From Betaproteobacteria bacterium HGW-Betaproteobacteria-14 (GTDB lineage: Bacteria; Pseudomonadota; Gammaproteobacteria; Burkholderiales; Rhodocyclaceae), in NCBI GenBank assembly GCA_002840845.1, contig PHCS01000026.1, forward strand, positions 1 to 33,040: a stretch of DNA of 33,040 nt, read 5' to 3'. Position 1 is the stretch's first letter. The number at the start of each line of letters is the position of its first letter. Of this stretch, positions 8,873 through 16,720 are shown in pieces. A program made the position numbers and the translations under genes. Under the pieces are notes generated by a model that was not told where the DNA came from, ran no database searches, and was given only the letters and a program-made list of their open reading frames with translations.

Positions 8873-10015
8873 GTGTTCCGCATTTCGCAGTACATGGAAG
8901 AGATCGCCCATCCGACCCCGCTGGGCGAGAAGCGCAATCCTCCCGGCCCGGTGGTGATCTGGAACCTGATCCGCCGCTGCAACCTCACCTGCAAGCACTG
9001 CTACTCGATATCCGCCGACAAGGATTTCCCCGGCGAACTGTCTACGCAGGAAATCCATGGCGTGATGGACGACCTCAAGCACTTCCGCGTGCCGGTGCTG
9101 ATCCTCTCCGGCGGCGAGCCGCTGCTGCGGCCGGACATATTCGAGATCGCCAGGCGCGCCAAGGGCATGGGCTTCTATGTCGGCCTGTCCTCCAACGGCA
9201 CGCTGATCGACGAAGGCAATATTCGCCGTATTGCAGAGACTGACTTTGACTATGTCGGCGTCAGTCTGGACGGCATTCGGGAGACGCACGACAAGTTCCG
9301 CCGTATGAAGGGCGCTTTTGAAAAGTCGTTGCATGGCATTCGCCTGTGCCGCGACGCCGGCCTGAAAATCGGCGTGCGTTTCACCATGACGCAGGACAAC
9401 GCGCACGACCTGCCGGGGCTGCTCAAGCTCGTCGAGGACGAAGGCATCGACCGCTTCTATTTCTCGCACCTGAACTACGCCGGACGCGGCAACAAGAACC
9501 GCAAGGACGACGCGCATCATCAAATGACGCGTCAGGCGATGGATCTGCTCTTCGATACCTGCTGGGAGTACCAGAGCCGCGGCCTGGACAAGGAATTCAC
9601 CACCGGCAACAACGACGCCGATGGCGTGTATTTCCTGCACTGGGTGGAGAAACGCTTCCCCGGCCAGGCGGCGCACGTCCGGGCAAAACTCGCGCAATGG
9701 GGCGGCAACTCCTCCGGCGTCAATGTCGCCAATATCGACAACCTCGGCAACGTGCATCCGGACACCATGTGGTGGCATTACACGCTCGGCAATGTGCGCG
9801 AGCGGCCGTTCTCGGAAATCTGGGTGGACGTATCCGATCCGATCATGGCCGGACTCAAGGCCAAGCCGCGCAAGGTCGGCGGCCGCTGCGGCGAGTGCAT
9901 CCATTCCGACATCTGCGACGGCAATACGCGCGTGCGCGCCCAGCAGCTTACCGGCGACCCCTGGGCGGAGGATCCGGGCTGCTATCTCACCGACGAGGAA
10001 ATCGGCATCTCATGA
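8873..10015 (+). CDS. nirJ: NirJ, radical SAM enzyme of haem d1 biosynthesis
   Basis: This 380-residue radical SAM protein has the CX3CX2C cluster motif C36-N-L-T-C40-K-H-C43. A C-terminal Cys set (C339, C342, C348, C370) could hold a second [4Fe-4S] cluster, as in SPASM-type proteins. NirJ removes propionate side chains from didecarboxysirohaem to give the oxo groups of haem d1. The start is GTG at 8873, preceded by GAGGAG. The stop overlaps the nirN start by three bases. Confidence 0.95.
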   Translation: MFRISQYMEEIAHPTPLGEKRNPPGPVVIWNLIRRCNLTCKHCYSISADKDFPGELSTQEIHGVMDDLKHFRVPVLILSGGEPLLRPDIFEIARRAKGMGFYVGLSSNGTLIDEGNIRRIAETDFDYVGVSLDGIRETHDKFRRMKGAFEKSLHGIRLCRDAGLKIGVRFTMTQDNAHDLPGLLKLVEDEGIDRFYFSHLNYAGRGNKNRKDDAHHQMTRQAMDLLFDTCWEYQSRGLDKEFTTGNNDADGVYFLHWVEKRFPGQAAHVRAKLAQWGGNSSGVNVANIDNLGNVHPDTMWWHYTLGNVRERPFSEIWVDVSDPIMAGLKAKPRKVGGRCGECIHSDICDGNTRVRAQQLTGDPWAEDPGCYLTDEEIGIS

Positions 10016-11565
10016 AATCAGGATTCATTTTGCGCGGGCTGCTTCCGCTGTTGCTTGCCATGCCTGTGCTTGCCGCCGAGTCGGCCCCTGAGCTCTACCG
10101 CAAGCACTGCGCCGAATGCCACGGCGCGGATCGTTTCGGCCTGATGGGCCCTGCCCTGCTGCCGGAGAACCTCTCGCGCCTGAAGAAGGACGCTGCCGCT
10201 GCGATGATCCGCGACAGCCGGCCTGCAGTGCAGATGCCGTCCTTCAGGGAGGTTCTGAAGCCGGATGAAATCAAGCAGCTCACCGACTTCATCTACACGC
10301 CAGTCGTGCCCATGCCGCATTGGGGTGAGCAGGAAATCCGAGCCTCACGCATCGTGCATCATGCCCCCGGCAGTCTGCCCGACAAGCCGCAGTTCGCCGC
10401 CGACATGATGAACCTCTTCATCGTGGTGGAAGGCGGCGACCACCATGTCACCCTGCTCGATGGCGACAAGCTCGAGCCCATACACCGCTTTCAATCGCGC
10501 TTCGCTCTTCATGGCGGGCCGAAATTCACTCCGGACGGGCGCTACGTCTTCTTCGCCTCGCGCGACGGCTGGATCTCCAAATTCGACATCTGGAACCTGA
10601 AAATGGTGGCCGAGGTGCGCGCCGGCATCAATACGCGCAACGCGGCCGTCTCGGGAGATGGCAAGTACGTCGCGGTGGCCAATTACCTGCCGCATACGCT
10701 AGTCATCATGGACGCAGACCTCAATGTCCTCAAGGTGATCGCCGTGACGGACAAAGACGGCAAGCAGAGTTCTCGCGTCTCGGCTGTATATACGGCCGAA
10801 CCCCGCCGGAGTTTCGTCGCTGCGCTGAAGGATGTGAAGGAACTCTGGGAAATCAGCTACGACCCGAAGGCGCCGGAGATTCCCGTCGGCATGATTCACG
10901 ACTTCAAGTATCGTGAAGGAGCGTTCTTGCCCGGCTTTCTCAATCCGAAGCGCTCGGTGCTCGATGATTACCTAGACGATTTCTTCTTTACGCCAGACTA
11001 CAACGAGGTGATGGGGGCCAGCCGGGAGGGCGGCAAGGGACAGGTCGTGCATCTCGACGTGCGCCGCAGCATCGCCACGCTCGAATTGCCTGGCATGCCG
11101 CACCTCGGGTCAGGCATCACCTGGACCTGGCGGGGCCGTCGCGTCATGGCCACACCCAATCTCCGGGAGGGTCTGGTCAGCGTCATCGACATGAAGGACT
11201 GGAAAACCATCAAGCAGATCAAGACTCCGGGGCCTGGCTTCTTCATGCGCAGCCATGAGAATACCCGCTATGCGTGGGTGGATTCGATGATGAGCCGCGA
11301 GCACAAGGACACCCTGACGGTAATAAACAAGGACACGCTGGAAGTGGTTGCACAACTGCGCCCGGTTCCAGGAAAGACATTGGCCCATATCGAATTCACC
11401 AAGGACGGCAAGTACGCGCTGGCCAGTCTCTGGGAGAACGATGGCGCCGTCATCGTCTTCGACGCTGCCAGCCTGAAGGAAATCAAGCGCATCCCGGCCA
11501 GGCGACCGGTCGGCAAGTACAACGTGTGGAACAAGATCACCCGTTCAGAGGGCACAAGCCACTAG
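10012..11565 (+). CDS. nirN: NirN, cytochrome c / d1-haem dehydrogenase
   Basis: This 517-residue paralogue of NirS has a signal peptide (1-22), a cytochrome c domain with C33-A-E-C36-H37, and a d1-binding propeller. NirN catalyses the last step of haem d1 formation, introducing the acrylate double bond, and hands the cofactor to NirS in the periplasm. It closes the run nirC-F-DL-G-H-J-N; all seven genes are tightly packed or overlapping. The C-terminal RPVGKYNVWNK corresponds to the NirS ending. Confidence 0.95.
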   Translation: MKSGFILRGLLPLLLAMPVLAAESAPELYRKHCAECHGADRFGLMGPALLPENLSRLKKDAAAAMIRDSRPAVQMPSFREVLKPDEIKQLTDFIYTPVVPMPHWGEQEIRASRIVHHAPGSLPDKPQFAADMMNLFIVVEGGDHHVTLLDGDKLEPIHRFQSRFALHGGPKFTPDGRYVFFASRDGWISKFDIWNLKMVAEVRAGINTRNAAVSGDGKYVAVANYLPHTLVIMDADLNVLKVIAVTDKDGKQSSRVSAVYTAEPRRSFVAALKDVKELWEISYDPKAPEIPVGMIHDFKYREGAFLPGFLNPKRSVLDDYLDDFFFTPDYNEVMGASREGGKGQVVHLDVRRSIATLELPGMPHLGSGITWTWRGRRVMATPNLREGLVSVIDMKDWKTIKQIKTPGPGFFMRSHENTRYAWVDSMMSREHKDTLTVINKDTLEVVAQLRPVPGKTLAHIEFTKDGKYALASLWENDGAVIVFDAASLKEIKRIPARRPVGKYNVWNKITRSEGTSH

Positions 11566-11718
11566 GATCTGCATTTTGCTCCGGAGTGCTGATTTCGGTG
11601 ATGGCCGACCATTTTTCTCGCCGTTGTCTGGATGATTCCGCCGGGCATGGCGTAAAATGGCGCTTTTCGCGTCGGCGGCAAAATAGTCCGCCTTTCCGGC
11701 CGGACTCCAGAGGAAAAA

Positions 11719-12966
11719 ATGAAATGCGTGGATGACTACCGCCTGCGCTTCGGCAAGCGCGAGCTGGTGCCGATCATGATCGGCGGCATGGGCGTGGACA
11801 TTTCCACGGCGGAACTGGCGCTGGAGGCGGCGCGGCTGGGCGGCATCGGCCATATTTCCGATGCCATGATCAAGACCGTGTCCGATCGCCGCTTCGACAC
11901 AAAGTTCGTCAGCGCGAAACAGAAGCGTTACAAATCCAATGTCGCCAATGTCGACAAATCCACCGTGCAGTTCGACCTGGGCGATGTCGCCGAGGCGACC
12001 CGCCTGCATGTCGGCCGCACGATGGAGGCAAAGCGCGGCGAAGGGCTGATCTTCATCAATTGCATGGAGAAGCTCACCATGAACGCGCCGAAGGAAACCT
12101 TGCGCGTTCGCCTCGCCTCCGCGCTGGATGCCGGCATCGACGGCATCACGCTGGCGGCAGGATTGCATCTCGGCTCGTTCGCCCTGATGGAGGACCATCC
12201 GCGCTTCCGCGACGCCAGGCTCGGCATCATCGTTTCCTCGCTGCGTGCGCTGCAGCTGTTTCTGCGCAAGAGCGCGCGCACAGGCCGCCTGCCGGATTAT
12301 GTGGTGGTGGAAGGCCCTCTCGCCGGTGGCCACCTCGGCTTCGGCCTTGAGGACTGGATGAAGCATGACCTGCGTGTCATCACGTCGGATATCCTCGATT
12401 ACCTGCGACAGGAAAAGCTCGACATTCCGGTGATTCCGGCCGGCGGCATTTTCACCGGTACGGATGCGGTGTCCTATCTGGAAAGCGGCTCGGCCGCCGT
12501 GCAAGTGGCGACGCGCTTCACGGTGGCCGAGGAGTGCGGTCTTCCGGCGAAGGTGCAGCAGGAGTATTTCAAGGCGAGCGAGACGGACATCGAGGTCAAC
12601 GGCATCTCGCCGACCGGCTACCCGATGCGCATGCTGAAGAACAGCCCGGCCATCGGCGCGGGCATCCGGCCCAACTGCGAAGCCTACGGCTACCTGCTCG
12701 ACACGAACGGCCACTGCGCCTACATCGACGCCTACTACCGCGAGGTGGCATTGCATCCCGGGGCCAAGAAGCTCGAGGTGTGGGACAAGACCTGCCTGTG
12801 CACCCACATGCGCAACTTCGACTGCTGGACCTGCGGCCACTACACCTACCGGCTGAAGGACACCTCACGCAAGCTGGAGGACGGCAGTTACCAACTTCTC
12901 AGTGCCGAACACATCTTCCGCGACTACCAGTTCAGCAAGGACGGCAAGGTCGCGCTGCCGGACTGA
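11719..12966 (+). CDS. Nitronate monooxygenase/FabK-like FMN protein with Cys-rich C-terminus
   Basis: This 415-residue TIM-barrel flavoprotein belongs to the 2-nitropropane dioxygenase/nitronate monooxygenase family. The N-terminus has IMIGGMGVDIS, and the FMN-binding loops AGGHLGF (about 205-211) and PAGGIFTG follow. After the barrel comes an extension with clustered Cys and His (C359, C361, H363, C369, C372, H374), which could bind a metal or iron-sulfur cluster. GAGGAAAAA precedes the ATG at 11719. It starts 153 bases after nirN and is probably a separate transcript. The true substrate is not shown: nitronate oxidation would produce nitrite, which suits the setting, but enoyl-ACP or other reductase activity is equally possible. 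Confidence 0.75.
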   Translation: MKCVDDYRLRFGKRELVPIMIGGMGVDISTAELALEAARLGGIGHISDAMIKTVSDRRFDTKFVSAKQKRYKSNVANVDKSTVQFDLGDVAEATRLHVGRTMEAKRGEGLIFINCMEKLTMNAPKETLRVRLASALDAGIDGITLAAGLHLGSFALMEDHPRFRDARLGIIVSSLRALQLFLRKSARTGRLPDYVVVEGPLAGGHLGFGLEDWMKHDLRVITSDILDYLRQEKLDIPVIPAGGIFTGTDAVSYLESGSAAVQVATRFTVAEECGLPAKVQQEYFKASETDIEVNGISPTGYPMRMLKNSPAIGAGIRPNCEAYGYLLDTNGHCAYIDAYYREVALHPGAKKLEVWDKTCLCTHMRNFDCWTCGHYTYRLKDTSRKLEDGSYQLLSAEHIFRDYQFSKDGKVALPD

Positions 12967-12989
12967 TCAGGGCACGGCGATAATGAAAA

Positions 12990-13007
12990 CGGCCTCGCAA
13001 GAGGCCG
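12990..13007. terminator. Bidirectional terminator between convergent genes
   Basis: A CGGCCTC / GAGGCCG stem (12990-12996 with 13001-13007) with a GCAA loop lies between the two converging genes. A short T tract (GTTTTC) follows on the - strand and ATTTC on the + strand, so it may serve both directions. Confidence 0.6.
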
Positions 13008-13032
13008 ATTTCAATTGGAGGGGAGCGGTTGT

Positions 13033-14964
13033 TTATCCCTTCGGCTCTTCGGCAGGCGCCTGGATGGCCATCGAGCGGGCCGAGATGGTGAAGGCATCCG
13101 AGAAGCACATGCCTTCCTCGGCGCCCTGACCCTTCAGTTTCGGGAAGACCGCCTCGACCATTCTCACCGAGCCGCAGGCGTAGATCTCGTTGCCGGCGAG
13201 GCTGGGAAAGTCCTGCAGGATGGCCTCGTGCACCAAGCCTGTGCGGCCTGTCCAAGCGTCTTCCGGGCCGGGTTCCGAAAGCACCGGGTGAAACTTGAAG
13301 TTGGCATGTTCGCGCTGCCATTGCTCGGGCAATTCCAACAGGTAGAAGTCCCGGCGATTCCTGACGCCCCAATAGAGATGAATCGACCGTTTGAGGCCGC
13401 GGTGGAAGGCATCCTCGACCATGCTCTTCACTGGCGCAAATCCGGTGGCGCCGGCGACGAAGATGATCGGGCGGTTCGATTCGCGCAGCACAAAGTCGCC
13501 GAGAGGCCCCTCGAAGCGGATCGGGTCGCCCACCTTCATCGCCTCGAAAACATGGGTGGTGAAGCGCCCGCCCGGCACCAGGCGGATCTGCAACTCGATA
13601 TTTTCGGCATTGTGCGGCGCGCTGGCGAAGGAGAAGGCGCGTCGCTCACCGTCCTCGAGGATGATGTTGATGTACTGGCCGGCGGCAAAGGAGATGTGCT
13701 GTCCTGTGGGCAGCTTGATGACCACGCCCATGACGTCGTGGGTGAGCTTCTCCATCTTGTCGACCGTGCCGACGAATTCCCTCACCGGGGCGCGCGCCAG
13801 GGCGAACTGAGGCTCGTATTCGATTTCGATGTCGGACAGCGGCGAGGCGCAGCACATCAGCACCTTGCCCAGAGCGCGCTCGGCCGGGCTCAGGGCATCC
13901 GGCTGATAGATGCCTGGGTCGACCTCGCCGTTGAGCACCGAGCACTTGCACAGGCCGCAGCCGCCGTTGCGGCATTCGTAGGGCAGGTTGATCTCGCCGC
14001 GCAGGCCGGCATCGAGGATGGTCTCGCCGAAGCGCGCTTTCACGGTCCGGTTGTCGGGATGCACGCTGATGTCCAATTCGGCCTTGGCGCTGCCGCGCAG
14101 CTTCGGCGGCAACCAGGGCATCAGGTAGAGCAGGACCGTGACGCCAATCAGCAGGGCCCAGACCTGCCACAGCGGCCAGTCGTAGATGAGCGGATAGACC
14201 GGCAGATAGAACCAGTCGAATTCGAGCTGGACAACTTCCACCGAGAGATTGGCCGGCGCCTGGCTCAGCACCGGCTTGACCAGTGAGAGCACAATGAAAG
14301 TCGCCGTGACCCAGATGGCGATGGGCTTGGGCGGGTTGATGTGGGCGCGCGGCACACGCTGGACGTGTACCCACATTACCATCAGCACGACAAGCGGCGC
14401 GCCGAGATGGATGAAGGCAAGCAGGCTGAACAGCCGGTCGTTGACGTGTCCTTCGAAAATGAAGTTGCGGATCACCACGCCCTTGAAGATCGGGATCCAG
14501 TCGAGCAGTTCGGCCGTGGCGACGGTGACGAATTGCGCCAGCTTGTCCCACACCAGCATGAAGCCGTTGATGCCGGTGATGTATACCAGCCAGATGAGGA
14601 TGACGCCGGTGATCCAGGAGAACCAGCGGAAGCCGCGGTACTTGTCGAAAGCAAAGTGCCGCGCCATGTGCAGCATCATGGTGATGATCATGCCGTCGGA
14701 GGCGTAACGGTGCACGCTGCGCATGATGCCGCCGGCCCACCACTGGTCGTGCGTGATGGACTCGATCGACTGATAGGCATCGGTGACGCCCGTGTCGGCA
14801 AAGACGAAGAGGTAGAGCCCGGTGAACGACACCAGCCAGAACTGCCAAAACGTGATGGTGCCGAGGTGGTAGAGCGGATTCAGCTTGTCGCCGAAGGCGA
14901 CATTGAAAACGCCTTCGACGCGCATGAAGAACCACTGCATGGATTTGTGTACGAGCTTGAGCAT
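13033..14964 (-). CDS. Cytochrome b fused to [2Fe-2S] ferredoxin and NAD(P)H-flavin reductase
   Basis: This 643-residue three-part fusion has a cytochrome b/b6-like membrane domain (about 1-290) with two pairs of haem b ligands, H85/H99 and H186/H200. After the later helices there is a plant-type [2Fe-2S] domain (about 295-385; C331, C336, C339 and C371 or C372). Then comes a ferredoxin-NADP-reductase-type domain (about 395-643) with FAD motif RAFSFAS and nucleotide motif GATGFAPV. It should move electrons between NAD(P)H in the cytoplasm and a quinone or membrane acceptor. I recall a cytochrome b/b6 fused to NAD(P)- and flavin-binding domains being described from Candidatus Accumulibacter; this looks like the same family. 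It is divergent from the DUF2249 gene and shares an FNR/DNR box with it. Confidence 0.85.
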   Translation of the reverse strand: MLKLVHKSMQWFFMRVEGVFNVAFGDKLNPLYHLGTITFWQFWLVSFTGLYLFVFADTGVTDAYQSIESITHDQWWAGGIMRSVHRYASDGMIITMMLHMARHFAFDKYRGFRWFSWITGVILIWLVYITGINGFMLVWDKLAQFVTVATAELLDWIPIFKGVVIRNFIFEGHVNDRLFSLLAFIHLGAPLVVLMVMWVHVQRVPRAHINPPKPIAIWVTATFIVLSLVKPVLSQAPANLSVEVVQLEFDWFYLPVYPLIYDWPLWQVWALLIGVTVLLYLMPWLPPKLRGSAKAELDISVHPDNRTVKARFGETILDAGLRGEINLPYECRNGGCGLCKCSVLNGEVDPGIYQPDALSPAERALGKVLMCCASPLSDIEIEYEPQFALARAPVREFVGTVDKMEKLTHDVMGVVIKLPTGQHISFAAGQYINIILEDGERRAFSFASAPHNAENIELQIRLVPGGRFTTHVFEAMKVGDPIRFEGPLGDFVLRESNRPIIFVAGATGFAPVKSMVEDAFHRGLKRSIHLYWGVRNRRDFYLLELPEQWQREHANFKFHPVLSEPGPEDAWTGRTGLVHEAILQDFPSLAGNEIYACGSVRMVEAVFPKLKGQGAEEGMCFSDAFTISARSMAIQAPAEEPKG

Positions 14965-15038
14965 GTTTGTCTGCCGGGGTGGAGTGGCAATAACCTTAGT
15001 AACTTTGCGGAATATAAGGCTTCAATTATTTTCCATCC

Positions 15039-15052
15039 ATGATTTGCATCAA
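15039..15052. promoter_or_regulatory. Shared FNR/DNR-type operator between divergent genes
   Basis: ATGAT-TTGC-ATCAA has one mismatch to the FNR consensus. With its centre (15045.5) at -41.5, the leftward promoter has TATATT at -12 to -7 (15011-15016, - strand). The rightward promoter has GACAAT at -12 to -7 (15075-15080). One box can therefore serve both the cytochrome b fusion and the DUF2249 gene. Confidence 0.75.
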
Positions 15053-15132
15053 GGCCGGCAAAGGATGTGACAACGACAATTCAGCCGCGTGCGATTCTAT
15101 GCGCGACAAATAACCTTATCAGGAGAATAGTC

Positions 15133-15396
15133 ATGTCTAACCCCCATCTGCATTTGCAAGCCGACCAACTCTATCCCTTCGATGCGCGTGGTATCGCCAA
15201 GCGTTTCCGCCATGCCGCCATCTTCGGCGCGCTCGATGCACTGTTTGCCGGCGAAACCATGCGCTTCTGCAACGATCACGACCCCTTGCCTCTGCTCGAT
15301 CAGTTGCGCGCCCGCTATGGCGAGAAGGTCGAGATCAAGTACGTGCAACGCGAGCCGGGCGCTATCGTCATCGACTTCATCAAGAATCAGGCCTAA
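15133..15396 (+). CDS. DUF2249 (TusA-like fold) protein
   Basis: This 87-residue cytoplasmic protein has a single DUF2249-type domain: the conserved start of the domain (DARGIAKRFRHAAIFGALDAL), then a mid segment with FCNDHDPLPLLDQL, then a C-terminal REPGAIVIDF strand. DUF2249 genes often occur near NO-reductase and NO-response genes; their biochemical role is unknown. The ATG at 15133 has an AGGAGA ribosome site, which rules out a longer form from 15067. It begins an FNR/DNR-controlled transcript with the membrane protein 18 bases downstream. Confidence 0.8.
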   Translation: MSNPHLHLQADQLYPFDARGIAKRFRHAAIFGALDALFAGETMRFCNDHDPLPLLDQLRARYGEKVEIKYVQREPGAIVIDFIKNQA

Positions 15397-15414
15397 TCTG
15401 CCGCAACGAAGGGC

Positions 15415-16527
15415 ATGATGCCGTTACTCGTCGCCACGGCCGTCGCTGCCTTCATGGTGGCGCTGGCCCTGGGCCTGGGCGGAGCGAGTCCCGCCGCTGC
15501 TGCGCATGTGGTTTTCGCTGCGGGCATCATGCCGCTCATCTTCGGCGCCATGATGCATTTTGTGCCGGTGCTCACGCGTGGCCGCAAGCCAGGTGCGCGT
15601 ATTCTGGCTTTGCCTTTCTTCATTCTGGCAGCGGGCTCTGCAACTGCCGTTGCGTTCCTGTTGCCGGATTTCTTCATCGCGACCATTCGGCTCGCCGCCT
15701 TCGCGGGGCTGACTTTCACGCTCGCCATGGCGTCATGGATTTTATACCGTGCGCGCGCCATGCTCGGTGCGCCGCATCCCTGCCTGTATTGGTACCTTGC
15801 GGCTGTGTTCTGTCTGGCATTGGCGCTGGCCTCGGTATTGGCGATGGAGTTATTCCCGGCACAGCGTGCCGCACTGCGCTTGCTCCACCTGCATTTGAAC
15901 ACGCTCGGCTTCATCGGTCTTACCGCACTGGGCACGCTCACCGTGCTGCTGCCCACCGCCGCCGGCCAGCCGGATCCCGATGCGGCCGGGCGGTTACGCC
16001 GAGACTTGCCGCTCGCTGTAGCCGGTGTATTGCTGACGGCTGCGGGCGCCGCGTGGTGGCCACCCATGGCTTATGCCGGATTGGTGCTGCTGTTCCTGCC
16101 GGTAGCGATCCTGGGCACGGCCTGGGTGGTGCGTTTCCCACGCGAAATGCTGCAAGTCCATGGTGCGGCACCTTCGCTGGCCCTGGCTCTGGCGGGGCTG
16201 ATGGCGCTGCTTTTCCTGAGCGCGCTGCATGCCCAGCATCGTCTGGCAGGCGCCGATGCCGTCTTCGGCTTCATGCTCGCTTTTCTCCTGCCGCTGGTCA
16301 GCGGTGCCGCCAGCCAGCTGCTGCCGCTGTGGCTGAAACCCGGCGTGCAGACAGACTGGCACCGCGCTGCCCGCGCGACGCTCGGTCGTTTCGCCGTACT
16401 GCGGGGGCTGACTTTTGTCGCGGCAGGATGGCTGGTTGCGGTGGGTTGGACGGCGGGTGTCTGGCTGGCCGCCGTCGGACTGGCGGCCTTTGTCACGCAG
16501 GCGCTCTCCGTTGCGGCGAGGCGCTAA
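15415..16527 (+). CDS. Polytopic membrane protein, NnrS / haem-copper-subunit-like
   Basis: This 370-residue protein is very hydrophobic, with about twelve membrane segments. Histidines at H31, H48 and the pair H158/H160 (HLHLNTLGFIGLT) are placed as in haem-binding helices of NnrS and of haem-copper subunit I, but no complete copper site is seen. NnrS proteins bind haem and copper and protect against NO stress. The gene follows DUF2249 in the same transcript, and its 3' end overlaps the convergent 63-residue gene by four bases. The family assignment is tentative. Confidence 0.55.
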   Translation: MMPLLVATAVAAFMVALALGLGGASPAAAAHVVFAAGIMPLIFGAMMHFVPVLTRGRKPGARILALPFFILAAGSATAVAFLLPDFFIATIRLAAFAGLTFTLAMASWILYRARAMLGAPHPCLYWYLAAVFCLALALASVLAMELFPAQRAALRLLHLHLNTLGFIGLTALGTLTVLLPTAAGQPDPDAAGRLRRDLPLAVAGVLLTAAGAAWWPPMAYAGLVLLFLPVAILGTAWVVRFPREMLQVHGAAPSLALALAGLMALLFLSALHAQHRLAGADAVFGFMLAFLLPLVSGAASQLLPLWLKPGVQTDWHRAARATLGRFAVLRGLTFVAAGWLVAVGWTAGVWLAAVGLAAFVTQALSVAARR

Positions 16528-16715
16528 CCTTTTTCCTCGTCCGACACGACTGTGGCGATGACAGCCGCGACATCCAGCGTGCGAACTGCGCCGATGGCGA
16601 CTTCCCATGCGCCCTCGCGGCACAGGCCCCTGACCTGGGCATCCTCGTAGGCTTCGAGCGCGGCCTCGATGCAGGCGCGGCGCACGGCTTCAGCAATTTT
16701 CTGAGGATCGTCCAT
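16524..16715 (-). CDS. Small conserved-looking protein of unknown function
   Basis: This 63-residue soluble, Ala-rich, probably helical protein contains AYEDAQVRGLCREGAWEVAIGAVRTLD (positions about 22-48). I do not recognise a domain. Its ATG at 16715 lies five bases after the end of the haem-copper-like gene, so it is the last gene of that operon. GC-rich codon use matches its neighbours, which supports it being real. Confidence 0.55.
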   Translation of the reverse strand: MDDPQKIAEAVRRACIEAALEAYEDAQVRGLCREGAWEVAIGAVRTLDVAAVIATVVSDEEKG

Positions 16716-16720
16716 GGCGT

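Noticed and set aside
13015..14286. A 423-codon + strand open frame opposite the cytochrome b/reductase fusion
   Set aside because: The - strand gene has clear haem, ferredoxin and flavin motifs over the same bases, so this is a shadow frame.
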